From NCBI GenBank assembly GCA_025454855.1, contig JALONS010000001.1, positions 77,306-113,981 of the forward strand: DNA of 36,676 nt. The letters run 5' to 3'. Under the pieces are notes generated by a model. The model was not told the DNA's origin, did no database searches, and saw nothing but the letters and a program-made list of their open reading frames with translations. Positions 17,909 to 25,316 of this stretch are shown here, piece after piece. Source of the DNA: Arcicella sp. GTDB lineage: Bacteria > Bacteroidota > Bacteroidia > Cytophagales > Spirosomataceae. Numbering within the stretch: the first letter of the stretch is position 1; each line of letters opens with the position of its first letter. A program made the position numbers and the translations under genes.

Positions 17909-17950
17909 ATAACTCTCAAATATGTTCAAATATTTGGGAGTTATTTTTTT
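17909..17950 (+). terminator. Rho-independent terminator before gene B
   Basis: A 15-bp stem with a single G-T pair (17909-17923 with 17930-17944) closes a 6-base loop and is followed by T6 (7 T's in a row including the last stem base). It lies about 200 bases after the first SulP gene and just before gene B, so it splits the carbon locus into at least two transcription units. Confidence 0.8.
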
Positions 17951-17963
17951 ATAACTAAATTTA
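17933..17963 (+). promoter_or_regulatory. Candidate promoter of gene B, embedded in the terminator
   Basis: TTTG at 17933-17936, a 19-base spacer and TAAATTTA at 17956-17963 match the Bacteroidota -33/-7 layout (TTTG-N19-TAnnTTTG), with only the last base of the -7 box off. Transcription would start near 17970, which favours the ATG at 17989 over that at 17968 for gene B. Confidence 0.45.
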
Positions 17964-17988
17964 CGTCATGGTTTATACTTCTCGCATA

Positions 17989-18345
17989 ATGTTTAGATTT
18001 TTCTGTTTGTTGCTGATGTTTCATACATTGGCATTAAACACCTGCGATGATTTATACCTAAAATTGTTAGGGCAATCCTCCAAAATAATGCTTCTTAAAA
18101 ATATTGAGGCAGAGGAAGAGTCAGATACCAAGTCTAAAACGGGAGAATCAGATACTCTTGATGCCTTTGATGATGACGATTATCTTCTAAGCACTTCGTC
18201 ATTTATTAATATCTATTCAGACGATGATTATGCCAGTATCACATCAAAATTCCATTTCCATTTTTCATCTACTATTTTAGCTCAATTACATTACGAGATT
18301 CAAATTCCCCCTCCACGAATTTGCCCGATTAAATATTTCTGTTAA
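17989..18345 (+). CDS. Small acidic exported protein B, putative paralogue of protein A
   Basis: I do not recognise this protein. From the ATG at 17989 it has 118 residues; an in-frame ATG at 17968 would add seven. The later start is chosen because a promoter-like site places transcription start near 17970 and because the length then matches protein A (117). Residues 1-18 are a hydrophobic signal-like segment (MFRFFCLLLMF). Residues 40-64 are rich in Asp/Glu, including an FDDDDY run. The C-terminal half is aromatic (FHFHFSS), and the end is C112-P-I-K-Y-F-C118 followed by the stop. Protein A ends C-S-L-K-L-H-C in the same way. Gene B precedes a second SulP transporter and carbonic anhydrase, as gene A precedes dabAB. 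Function unknown. Confidence 0.6.
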   Translation: MFRFFCLLLMFHTLALNTCDDLYLKLLGQSSKIMLLKNIEAEEESDTKSKTGESDTLDAFDDDDYLLSTSSFINIYSDDDYASITSKFHFHFSSTILAQLHYEIQIPPPRICPIKYFC

Positions 18346-18921
18346 TTGAATATTTAAGTTCCCGACAGCTTTACAATCAGACGCTACTCATGGTTATTCA
18401 CTTTAATAACGACTTGATATGCTGTTAGTTGAATGTTTTCGCTTATTAGCCTTTATTTTTATGAAGGCTAAATCAGCTAATATTTAGCTAACATATAATT
18501 GTAAGATGGCGATTAGGTTCATCCCAATTTCGGTTTGGCAAAATTTATCATAGTAATTTTTTATGTATTTCTCATTGAGTAATGAGAGAATAATGAATTA
18601 TATCCATCAGGAATTAGACTATGGTTTATATGACTACCATTTATTTGGCATAAAGTCAAAATTCACTTTGATTTTATCTGTAAAACCAGTTTCTGAGTTC
18701 GTTTATTTTACTGAGGTAACAATGAGGTAAACGTAGAGTTTTTATTCCTGATTCATATAATTTGTTCTTTCCCAACTACAAATTACTTGTAAGTAAACTA
18801 TAGAGAAATATTAAAAAATCCTACATCCTAAACTCAAATACCGATTCATTCAGTTTGGGATTATGATGTTGATTGTTCTTTGCCAGCCATTCACTAATAA
18901 TTAAAATAAAATTTCATAGAA
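18346..18921. other. Long non-coding spacer before the second SulP gene
   Basis: This 576-base stretch has no frame I would call a gene on either strand and no exact TAnnTTTG element. A hairpin with an 8-bp stem (18446-18453 with 18464-18471) lies about 100 bases after gene B but lacks a T-run. It is the longest gap in the carbon locus and could hold a long leader or an unannotated small RNA; nothing in it is recognisable. Confidence 0.4.
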
Positions 18922-20316
18922 ATGAGTAAAGTAAAATTTCCGACAACTCCATTTGGTAGAATAAAATTATTTTTCACCTTTTTTGATTCTCGATGGGAAG
19001 ATTTAACAAAAGATAATTGGGGGAAAATTTTGTATCAAGATTTTAGTGCTGGTCTTATTGTAGCCATGACTGCTATTCCAATGGCTATGGGTTTTGCAAT
19101 GGCTATGGGCATGAGACCCGAACACGGAATTATTGCAGGAGCCTTAGCTTGTGTAGTTGGTAGAACATTTGGCGGTTCCAAATATCAAGTTTATGGACCA
19201 ACTGCAGCATTTATTCCAGTAATAGCAGGCTTAATTACCAAGTATGGTCCCGCAAATGGTGGTCAATTTGAGGTTGCTCACGGTTTTTTAGTCCTTGTAT
19301 CTATTATCTCTGGTATAATACTGATTATCATGGGGGTTTTCGGTATTGGGAAATACGCTAAACTTGTTCCAAACTCAATTATTGTAGGTTTTACAATAGG
19401 GATTGCTGTTTCAATTGCACTGACAAATTTTGAAGATATTTTGGGGATAGAAAACTTTAAAGATTTATTGGGTCAAGATGAAGACGTGAAGGGTGGTCTG
19501 CTACATAATCTAACATTAGCTTTTGGTAATTTAGGAATTATCAATTGGTGGTCAGTACTTCTGGGACTTCTAACGTTTACCTTAGCGAAATATCTATTAA
19601 AAATTTCTATCTACATACCAGGTCCAGTGATAGCAATGGCTACTGCTACTATTCTATCAGCCACCTTGTTAGCGGATAAGCATATTATTTTGGTTAAAGA
19701 CCTCTACGGTTCTATACCTAATAATTTCTTTAAGTTACAACTCCCAATCTTACCTGCATTTAGTGGTTCAGTATTTCTGGATATTATATATTTTGTGGTA
19801 AGTATTGTATTTGTATCGGGTGTAGAAAGCGTACTATGTTCTTCAATGGCAGACAAATTAGCTAATAATACTCGTACGCCTTTCAATCCTGACAAGGAAT
19901 TTTTCGGACAAGGGCTTGTTCAAATTATCACCCCACTTATTCAAGGATTTCCTTGTACAGGTGCCTTAGCCCGAACAGCTACAAGTATTAAAGCTGGAGC
20001 TAAAACTCCTTTAGCGGGTTACTTTAAAGCAATTCTTAAGTTAGCGATGGCATTCTACTTAGCTCAATACTTAGAGCTTATACCTATGGCTTGTATTGGT
20101 GGAATTTTAGTGTGGGTTGCCAGTAATATGATTAAACCATCCGAAATAAAAGAAATAAAACATTTAGGAAAATTTGAGTTTTCTATGATGATTTACACAG
20201 CTGTAATGGTACCTATGACTGACTTCTTAACAGGGGTGCTCTCAGCATTAATTATATATTTTGTTACCAAATTTGTTTTCAAAAGAGTGAAAAAAGAACC
20301 TGTCATCGAGTCGTAA
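18922..20316 (+). CDS. Second SulP-family anion transporter, without STAS domain
   Basis: A 464-residue inner-membrane protein with the SulP transport core. After a 30-residue cytoplasmic start come FSAGLIVAMTAIPMAMGFAM in the first membrane segment, the KYQVYGPTAAFIPV substrate-site region near residue 95, and a conserved VSGVESVLCSSMADKL near residue 300. The chain ends shortly after the last membrane segment in a basic tail (KFVFKRVKKE), so there is no STAS domain, unlike the first SulP. The carbonic anhydrase gene follows after 84 bases in the same direction, a common SulP/carbonic anhydrase pairing that suggests bicarbonate transport. The two SulP proteins are clearly different subfamilies, not a recent duplication. 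Confidence 0.87.
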   Translation: MSKVKFPTTPFGRIKLFFTFFDSRWEDLTKDNWGKILYQDFSAGLIVAMTAIPMAMGFAMAMGMRPEHGIIAGALACVVGRTFGGSKYQVYGPTAAFIPVIAGLITKYGPANGGQFEVAHGFLVLVSIISGIILIIMGVFGIGKYAKLVPNSIIVGFTIGIAVSIALTNFEDILGIENFKDLLGQDEDVKGGLLHNLTLAFGNLGIINWWSVLLGLLTFTLAKYLLKISIYIPGPVIAMATATILSATLLADKHIILVKDLYGSIPNNFFKLQLPILPAFSGSVFLDIIYFVVSIVFVSGVESVLCSSMADKLANNTRTPFNPDKEFFGQGLVQIITPLIQGFPCTGALARTATSIKAGAKTPLAGYFKAILKLAMAFYLAQYLELIPMACIGGILVWVASNMIKPSEIKEIKHLGKFEFSMMIYTAVMVPMTDFLTGVLSALIIYFVTKFVFKRVKKEPVIES

Positions 20317-20400
20317 AATTATGAGTTTTGATGTGGTAAATTTTTAACCATATCAAGAATGATTGGGTTATTTGTAATAAGATAATTATCAATTTTAAAT

Positions 20401-21075
20401 ATGAAAAACATGAATGATTACAATAAATTGCTATCTAATAATAAAGAATGGGCAAAGGAATTGATAGGTTTAGATGAAGCGTATTTTACTAACTTAGCAA
20501 AAGACCAAAAGCCCGAATTTCTTTGGATTGGCTGTGCGGATAGCCGTGTCCCTGCTGAACAGGTAACAAACACACATCCTGGAGAAGTATTTGTGCATAG
20601 AAACGTAGCTAATCTGGTAGTGCATACGGATATGAATTTGTTATCAGTATTGCAGTATGCCGTAGAAGTATTGAAGGTAAAACACGTAATTGTGTGTGGG
20701 CATTATGGATGCGGAGGCGTAAAAGCAGCAATGGGAAATGCAGATTTAGGGCTGATTAACAAATGGTTACGTAATATCAAAGAGGTGTATGATAAGCATA
20801 ATTACGAACTAAAAAATGTATCGGATGAAACAAAGCGTTTTGATAGATTAGTCGAACTCAATGTAGAAGAACAAGTGAAAAACTTGTCAAAAACCACTAT
20901 TATTCAAAGAGCTTGGTCGAACCGTGATTTGCCACATTTACATGGTTGGGTTTTCGATATGAAAACTGGAATTATCAAGGAAGTAATTAATATAGATGCC
21001 AACTCGGAAGTAGAAGATATTTTTAAATATACCTTTCATACCGACGAAGAAATAACCAATAGCTCTATTGAATAA
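20401..21075 (+). CDS. can: Beta-class carbonic anhydrase
   Basis: A 224-residue cytoplasmic zinc enzyme that interconverts CO2 and bicarbonate. The beta-class zinc ligands are C45 in the CADSR motif, H101 and C104 in HYGCGG; D47 and R49 form the catalytic dyad. Other family marks are GEVFVHRNVAN and a C-terminal LHGWVFDMKTG. Length is typical. It is the last gene of the carbon locus and is followed at once by a strong terminator. With DabAB and two SulP transporters nearby it probably equilibrates the imported bicarbonate pool with CO2 for carboxylases. An in-frame ATG at 20410 is an alternative start. Confidence 0.95.
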   Translation: MKNMNDYNKLLSNNKEWAKELIGLDEAYFTNLAKDQKPEFLWIGCADSRVPAEQVTNTHPGEVFVHRNVANLVVHTDMNLLSVLQYAVEVLKVKHVIVCGHYGCGGVKAAMGNADLGLINKWLRNIKEVYDKHNYELKNVSDETKRFDRLVELNVEEQVKNLSKTTIIQRAWSNRDLPHLHGWVFDMKTGIIKEVINIDANSEVEDIFKYTFHTDEEITNSSIE

Positions 21076-21078
21076 TGG

Positions 21079-21114
21079 AAAGAGCGAGGTGTGAAACTAC
21101 ACCTCGCTCTTTTT
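21079..21114 (+). terminator. Strong rho-independent terminator after carbonic anhydrase
   Basis: A perfect 14-bp GC-rich stem (21079-21092 with 21099-21112) with a 6-base loop ends in a T-run and ATTATT. It lies 4 bases after the stop codon and separates the locus from the convergent minus-strand gene, whose stop is at 21130. Confidence 0.9.
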
Positions 21115-21129
21115 ATTATTCTCCTATCC

Positions 21130-22263
21130 TCAATTAATATCTTTTCCTTGTGATAATTTAGTAATCATTTCCTCAATTTTAGGTTTCTCGGCGTTATTAG
21201 GCGGTAGCAAAGAAAGAGCCATTTTGGCGTATTTCAGAGCTTCAGGGTATTTTCCCATAGCCGAATAAACCCGCATCAATCCCATTTTTGGAACATAATC
21301 CCCTGAGTTTTTCGTATCGTTCAATTTGAAAACTTCCAATGCCTCCGTTGTTTTTTTATCTTGTAACAACTGCCTTCCGTATTGGTGTAATTCCATTGTA
21401 TTACCCAATGGAACGGCTTTTTTCATGAGTTCATCGGCTTCGGTTTTTCTATTCAACTTTTCTAAAATCTGAGCTTTTAAACTGAGGGTCGTGAAATTTG
21501 TAGTACCAATGTAGGCTTCGGTAATGGCTTTGTCTGCCCAAAATAGACCTTCTTCCAAATTCACATTTTTCTTCAAGCAATACGAAGCGGCTTGTACAAA
21601 TGCCAAATGAGTAAAGCCTTTTTCGGAACGGATTTCTTCTCTAAAAGTGTGGAGTTGGTCGTTTATTAAATCTACTTCTATTTTCATCGGAATTTTCCAC
21701 TTTTCCCACATCATTGATAAAACGGCTGAGGTTTCGGTTTGCTCTGAAAACTCAAATTTTAGTCTTTCCACTAATGGTTGTTCTTTCAGTTGTTTCACGG
21801 TTACTCTCAAAACGTCTTCTTTGGGGTCGTAGTAGAAACTTCCCCAAGAGTCATAATTTTTAGAAAAAATAACCGTCGTTTCGTTTTCAGATAATGCCAT
21901 AAACAAGCCATATTTGCCCACTGGCAGGGTTTTTCCTTCGATTTTGACATCTTTGTTTACACTGAATATTGTATTTTCATTTGCTCCCACTCTCCACGGA
22001 GCGGCTTTACTAAACCCGAAGCCTTGGTCGATGAACCCATAATGGGCGATATTCGTACCGAATATTTTGCCTTCTCTACCTTTTACACCTGGGCGACCGT
22101 AAGAAACTTTCACTTCGGCTAAACCGATGGATTCTGAAACCGTTGCTTTGGTATTTCCACCGTCTGGTGGAGTAGTGAGTTGAGAAAAACTGGTGTGTAA
22201 GGTCATAAAAGACATTGCCACACAAATGACTGTTTTTTTGAGAAGAGAGATTCGATTCATCAT
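21130..22263 (-). CDS. DUF2911 protein with C-terminal TPR-like repeats
   Basis: A 377-residue protein with a signal peptide ending near TSFSQ (residue 28). Residues about 40-185 are a DUF2911 domain: a VKVSYGRPGVKGR start, PWRVGANENT, PVGKYGLF and DSWGSFYYDP are typical. Residues about 230-370 are helical and contain TPR-like repeats (for example YPEALKYAKMAL). DUF2911 is common in Bacteroidota and has no established biochemical role; the protein is probably periplasmic. Two adjacent ATG codons begin the frame and either may be used. It is transcribed alone, because a terminator for the upstream nagB-like gene lies in between. Confidence 0.85.
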   Translation of the reverse strand: MMNRISLLKKTVICVAMSFMTLHTSFSQLTTPPDGGNTKATVSESIGLAEVKVSYGRPGVKGREGKIFGTNIAHYGFIDQGFGFSKAAPWRVGANENTIFSVNKDVKIEGKTLPVGKYGLFMALSENETTVIFSKNYDSWGSFYYDPKEDVLRVTVKQLKEQPLVERLKFEFSEQTETSAVLSMMWEKWKIPMKIEVDLINDQLHTFREEIRSEKGFTHLAFVQAASYCLKKNVNLEEGLFWADKAITEAYIGTTNFTTLSLKAQILEKLNRKTEADELMKKAVPLGNTMELHQYGRQLLQDKKTTEALEVFKLNDTKNSGDYVPKMGLMRVYSAMGKYPEALKYAKMALSLLPPNNAEKPKIEEMITKLSQGKDIN

Positions 22264-22560
22264 ATTAGAGATTTTTTGGATAGTTACATAAAAGTAATGA
22301 ATTAACTGATGTTGTAAATGTTACTGTTGTGCCGTAGTGGTGTATCGCATAAGCTAAATCATTAATTCTCAATATTTACATTGTAATAAGTAGCATTTAA
22401 CGGGACTAAGTATTCGGAATAAATTATTTACGATTAATCCGAGTGGCTCGCCACTGCGATTAAGATTTACGAATAAATCATTGATAATCAGATAAATAAT
22501 CGTAAATCGAATCAATCGTAATTCTTAAATAATTGTGTCTTTGTACTTATGTTCATTCCA
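22264..22560. other. Spacer upstream of the DUF2911 gene with repeated ATTTACGA motifs
   Basis: This is most of the 345-base gap between two minus-strand genes and has no coding frame. A near-consensus -7 box on the minus strand (TACTTTTA, complement of 22289-22296) could serve the DUF2911 gene. A cluster of motifs follows: ATTTACGA at 22426-22433 and 22465-22472, its complement at 22500-22507, and an imperfect palindrome at 22435-22462 (TAATC, AGTGGC and their complements). Confidence 0.4.
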
Positions 22561-22598
22561 ATAAAACAAAAGCCAATGCTACAAAACATTGGCTTTTG
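22561..22598 (-). terminator. Terminator of the NagB/PIG-L gene
   Basis: A perfect 12-bp stem (22567-22578 with 22587-22598) and an 8-base loop are followed on the minus strand by TTTTAT. It lies 11 bases beyond the stop codon of the minus-strand gene at 22609. Confidence 0.8.
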
Positions 22599-22608
22599 AG
22601 TTTTGGGC

Positions 22609-24510
22609 TTAGAATCGCCATCTCACAAAGGCTTCCATCGCTTCGTATTCGGCTAAACCTAATTGGTTATAAAGATTTGCCGTATTGCTGTTTCGGTCTT
22701 CGGCACGTTGCCAGAATTCACGGGCATCCGTCCCTTGAAATGGTACACCATCTTTTTGAGATTGGTGTTTGAAGATTCCGTAACGCTTTTTCAAAACTTG
22801 GTCGGGCGACATCGGCACCGCCATTTCTATTTGGTCAATATCCCATTCTTGCCAAGCACCTTTGTAGAGCCACACCCAACAACTATTCATGTATTCACGG
22901 TGCTTGAGCTTCTGTACGGATTCCATGATGGCATCTAAACAAACCTTGTGGGTACCGTGTGGGTCAGCTAAGTCGCCAGCAGCGTAGATTTGATGCGGTT
23001 GTATCTCATCAATTAAATTCATCACAATTTCTACGTCTTCTTTGCCAATAGGGTTTTTCTGAATGGTACCCGTTTCATAAAAAGGCATATCCAAAAAGTG
23101 GATATTTTCTTTTTTGATGCCTACGTATCGGCAAGTATTTTTGGCTTCTCCTCTCCGAATCAGTCCTTTGATATAACGTACCTCTTCCGTATCAATTTCC
23201 GAATCCTTTTTAGCTTTCAAAAACTTGGCGGCTTCTTTGTAAATACGATTAGCTTTGGGGTTGTTGGCTTCAAATTTTTCGTTAAAATCTACCACAAATT
23301 CCGCAAAACGTAAAGCCTCATCGTCAGCTACGGCAATGTTTCCCGAAGTTTGGTACGCCACGTGAACATCGTGTCCTTGGTCATGGAGACGTTGGAACGT
23401 TCCCCCCATTGAGATAATATCATCGTCGGGGTGAGGACTAAAAATAATTACTTTTTTCTTCGCAGGATAAGCACGTTCTGGACGGTTAGAATCATCAGCA
23501 TTGGGTTTACCTCCAGGCCATCCCGTAATTGAATGTTGTAAGTAGTTAAATACCTCAATATTAATATCATACGCCTGACCGTACAGTGCCAATAGGTCGG
23601 AAAGCCCGTTTTCGTTATAGTCAGAATTAGTTAATTTCAATACAGGTTTTTTCACCGTCAAAGCCAAATGAATGACGGCTTTCTTTATCATCGGTCTATC
23701 CCAAGTTACTGAATCAACCATCCACGGCGTACGCATACGGGTCAGTTGCGAAGCCGCCGAGGTATCAATAATAAAAGAAGCGTTTTCGTGTAATTGTAAA
23801 TACGATGCGGGAACATCAGATGTAACCGAACCTTCTACCGCACGAGCCACGTTCATGGCTTTGTGTTCACCCCATGCACATAAGACTACTCGTTTGGCTT
23901 CCATGATTTTCTGAACGCCCATCGTAATTGCCTTCTTTGAAACTTTGGCTAAACCACCAAAATCAGCCGCTGCATCAATCTGAGTGGTTAAGTCGAGAGT
24001 CATTAAACGAGTGCGAGAATTAATCAACGACCCTGGTTCATTAAAACCAATGTGTCCGTTTCTACCAATACCCAATAGCTGAAAATCTAAACCTCCGTAG
24101 CGTTCAATCTGGGCTTCATAATCTTTACAAAATTCCCCCAATTTATCTAATGGAAGTGTTCCATCGGGCAAGTGCCAGTTTCCAGCGGGTATATCTACAT
24201 GGTCAAATAGTTGCTCCCTCATGAAACGTACATAACTCTGTACAGCATCGGGTTCCATCGGATAATATTCGTCAAGGTTATAGGTTACAACATTCTGAAA
24301 GCTCAACCCTTCCTCACGGTGCATTCTGATGAGTTCAGCGTACACTTTTTTCGGAGAAGAACCCGTTGCCAGCCCCAATACTGCGGGTTTATCTTCGTTA
24401 GCTTTCTTACGAATGATAGCGGCAATTTCGTGAGCAATGGCTTTGGAAGCCGCATCAGAGTCGGCGTAAATGTTGGTTGGAATTCTTTCGTAACTAATGG
24501 CTTGTTCCAT
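22609..24510 (-). CDS. nagB: Fusion of NagB-like glucosamine-6-phosphate deaminase and PIG-L/LmbE deacetylase domains
   Basis: A 633-residue two-domain protein. Residues about 1-270 are NagB-like: LGLATGSSP (45-53), NLDEYY with D80, and the active-site loop GHIGFNEPG with H153 and E158. The Asp before GHI in the E. coli enzyme (D141) is Asn151 here (RNGHIGFNEP). After a linker, residues about 350-600 are a PIG-L/LmbE domain with the metal motif HPDDD (360-364) and DPHGTH near residue 535; this family removes acetyl groups from N-acetylglucosamine moieties. This architecture is known in Bacteroidota. A combined deacetylation/deamination role in amino-sugar use is plausible. An HTH gene 46 bases upstream on the same strand may be its regulator. 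Confidence 0.88.
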   Translation of the reverse strand: MEQAISYERIPTNIYADSDAASKAIAHEIAAIIRKKANEDKPAVLGLATGSSPKKVYAELIRMHREEGLSFQNVVTYNLDEYYPMEPDAVQSYVRFMREQLFDHVDIPAGNWHLPDGTLPLDKLGEFCKDYEAQIERYGGLDFQLLGIGRNGHIGFNEPGSLINSRTRLMTLDLTTQIDAAADFGGLAKVSKKAITMGVQKIMEAKRVVLCAWGEHKAMNVARAVEGSVTSDVPASYLQLHENASFIIDTSAASQLTRMRTPWMVDSVTWDRPMIKKAVIHLALTVKKPVLKLTNSDYNENGLSDLLALYGQAYDINIEVFNYLQHSITGWPGGKPNADDSNRPERAYPAKKKVIIFSPHPDDDIISMGGTFQRLHDQGHDVHVAYQTSGNIAVADDEALRFAEFVVDFNEKFEANNPKANRIYKEAAKFLKAKKDSEIDTEEVRYIKGLIRRGEAKNTCRYVGIKKENIHFLDMPFYETGTIQKNPIGKEDVEIVMNLIDEIQPHQIYAAGDLADPHGTHKVCLDAIMESVQKLKHREYMNSCWVWLYKGAWQEWDIDQIEMAVPMSPDQVLKKRYGIFKHQSQKDGVPFQGTDAREFWQRAEDRNSNTANLYNQLGLAEYEAMEAFVRWRF

Positions 24511-24556
24511 ATTATGTTAAATCGTTTGTTTTATTTTTTGCCCAAAGCGGGTCAAA

Positions 24557-24763
24557 TTATAATTTTCTGTTTACAATAATCATTTCTAATCCCAACTTAT
24601 CTAAAACCTTATCCAGAGTTTTTACGGATGGATTTGCTTTACCTAATTCTACGGAATGAATGGTTTTGATTGCTACATCACTTTTGTTACTAAGTTGTTC
24701 CTGACTCAAAGAAAGTTCGTTTCTTCTTTCCCGAATAATATTACCCAATTGTTCCAAATTCAT
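24557..24763 (-). CDS. Small XRE/HipB-like helix-turn-helix regulator
   Basis: A 68-residue protein that is almost entirely a Cro/C1-type HTH: LGNIIRERRNELSLSQEQLS, then SDVAIKTIHSVELGKANPS and a C-terminal LGLEMIIV strand. This end is typical of HipB/Y4mF-type antitoxins, which bind DNA as dimers. No HipA-like toxin gene is next to it: the downstream neighbour, 46 bases away on the same strand, is the NagB/PIG-L fusion. It may therefore be a stand-alone regulator, possibly of that gene or of itself. An exact Bacteroidota -7 element lies 32 bases upstream of its start. Confidence 0.85.
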   Translation of the reverse strand: MNLEQLGNIIRERRNELSLSQEQLSNKSDVAIKTIHSVELGKANPSVKTLDKVLDKLGLEMIIVNRKL

Positions 24764-24794
24764 ATATTTTAGAATTATGTTGCTGATTATATTG

Positions 24795-24825
24795 CAAAGG
24801 TAATTCTATTTCTTAAATAAAAAAA
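24795..24825 (-). promoter_or_regulatory. Promoter of the HTH gene (minus strand)
   Basis: On the minus strand TACCTTTG (complement of 24795-24802) is an exact TAnnTTTG -7 element. The -33 position 19 bases upstream is a T-run (TTTT in place of TTTG). The predicted start near 24788 leaves a leader of about 25 bases before the HTH start codon. Confidence 0.55.
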
Positions 24826-25316
24826 TGTTAAAAAGTAATATATTGCCGATTTGATAAAATAAATATAAATATTTCGTATTTTCTCTTATTTATCGTACCC
24901 ATCAAAGCGAAATTTTGGGCATAAACTAAATTTTCATCGCTTAGAAATTATGCCCTAAATGTATTTCATCTCATCAAACGGCTATTCGCTACCACTAAAA
25001 TGGATAGTCTTTTAAGAATCTCTTAGGGGTACACCCTTCTTTTATTGTCAGAATAATAATACGTACAAATCAACCGTTCATCAAATTCAAGGTAAAGGCT
25101 TTTGGATTGTTTGTAATTTTGTACTATTCAAATGTGTGAAATTGGAATTAGCTTATTTATAAAATACTTCAAGAATAATGATTTTAATTATTTTTCTTCA
25201 TCTGGGAGTGAATAGGCTAATTTTTGGAGTGAATAGATAACTTATTTTACTTTTTTGTAGTTATATACGTACAAGGTTGCTATTTTTTATTTTTTTTAAT
25301 TATTCTAATATTCAAG
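24803..25316. other. Divergent intergenic region between HTH and TonB-receptor genes
   Basis: The gap between the two divergent genes is about 550 bases, very AT-rich and non-coding. It contains an 8-bp inverted repeat (GGGCATAA at 24917-24924, TTATGCCC at 24948-24955). TAATTTTG at 25114-25121 is an exact plus-strand -7 element, but no TTTG lies 19 bases upstream, so it is only a weak promoter candidate for the receptor gene, about 190 bases from its start. Confidence 0.4.

Noticed and set aside
24211-24579. A 122-codon plus-strand frame opposite the start of the NagB/PIG-L gene.
   Set aside because: It is a shadow frame with no domain, no promoter-like site and a sequence dictated by the opposite gene.
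24557-24763. A HipBA-type toxin-antitoxin module.
   Set aside because: Only the HipB-like HTH is present; neither flanking gene resembles HipA or any other toxin.
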